Below, one piece after another: positions 60,583 to 60,707 of a stretch of 60,707 nt of DNA; positions within the stretch are counted from its first letter, which is position 1; every line of letters starts with the position of its first letter. This DNA comes from a virus, in IMG/VR virus record IMGVR_UViG_3300033153_003461, positions 1-60,707 of that record; one strand, given 5' to 3'. Under the pieces are notes generated by a model. The model had not been told where the DNA came from, ran no database searches, and saw only the letters and a program-made list of their open reading frames with translations. The translations under genes were made by a program, and so were the position numbers.

Positions 60583-60707
60583 ATGAATAAAATAGAACCA
60601 ACTAAAATTACTTTAAAGTTTTATAATAAAAAAATATCTACACAGGTAGATCATTCAGATGTAACTTTAGAGCAGCTACATGAAATGTGGTTAGAAATAG
60701 TAAGAGC
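60583..60707 (+). CDS. Protein running off the right edge, partial
   Basis: Opens at ATG 60583 (MNKIEPTKITLKFYNKKIS) and has no stop within the window; 41 complete codons are visible. Too short to classify. Confidence 0.45.
   Translation, partial: MNKIEPTKITLKFYNKKISTQVDHSDVTLEQLHEMWLEIVR

Noticed and set aside
1-60707. Alternative genetic code with TAG or TGA reassigned, as in some crAss-like phages
   Set aside because: All long genes are open under the standard code, and TAA, TAG and TGA are all used as final stops at tight gene junctions.

Overview
The window looks like part of a crAss-like (Crassvirales-type) double-stranded DNA phage of a Bacteroidota host. Four things point that way. 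(1) A leftward late block encodes an IHF/HU-like protein, terminase, a very long portal, a scaffold-like protein, a major capsid protein candidate, appendage proteins, a P22 gp4-like ring protein, a second IHF-like protein and a large tail-hub or muzzle-like protein. (2) A rightward block carries a family B polymerase, a DnaB-like helicase, an SF2 helicase, a Sak4-like ATPase, a primase and a uracil-DNA glycosylase relative. (3) Several promoters fit the Bacteroidota form TTTG-N19..21-TAnnTTTG. (4) Start codons are preceded by A/T-rich leaders rather than Shine-Dalgarno sequences. The family assignment rests on recognised motifs and gene order, not on a database search. The genome is AT-rich, the standard code fits (TAA, TAG and TGA all end genes), and no tRNA, integrase, CRISPR array or large virion RNA polymerase is visible. 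The window is not a complete genome, because a gene runs off each edge.

Layout. Bases 1-30343 are transcribed leftward. From the divergent promoter region near 30350-30690 the order is: winged-helix protein, IHF-like protein, small proteins, TerL, portal, scaffold-like protein, MCP, several virion proteins, a terminator at 17664-17713, then a remarkable 12-kb appendage region (17652-4830). That region holds a VWA-domain protein, a beta-propeller-like protein, a protein with an intact trypsin-like catalytic triad, a tail-collar fibre and five proteins sharing one ~70-residue N-terminal domain. Many of these are joined by Thr/Ser-only linkers. After a terminator at 4766-4793, a metallophosphoesterase and the head-tail/tail genes continue off the left edge.

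Bases 30691-60707 are transcribed rightward. First come many very small genes (zinc ribbons, a C2H2 finger, single-helix membrane peptides, a 3D-domain secreted protein). Then follow PolB, a membrane-anchored AT-hook protein, a replication initiator candidate, a SET-domain protein, helicases, Sak4-like ATPase plus SSB candidate, primase, a DUF932-like protein, a sugar-nucleotide epimerase, the uracil-DNA glycosylase relative, rIIA/rIIB homologues, HNH and PD-(D/E)XK nucleases, a complete class Ia ribonucleotide reductase, RecA behind a structured leader RNA, a GroES-like protein, two glycosyltransferases and a DUF6165-like protein.

How it fits together. The rightward half makes nucleotides, replicates and recombines DNA, and probably counters host defence. 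The leftward half packages DNA and builds the virion. The most distinctive system is the modular appendage locus: a repeated docking-like domain, mucin-like linkers and exchangeable C-terminal domains, with phage glycosyltransferases elsewhere in the genome that could modify the linkers.
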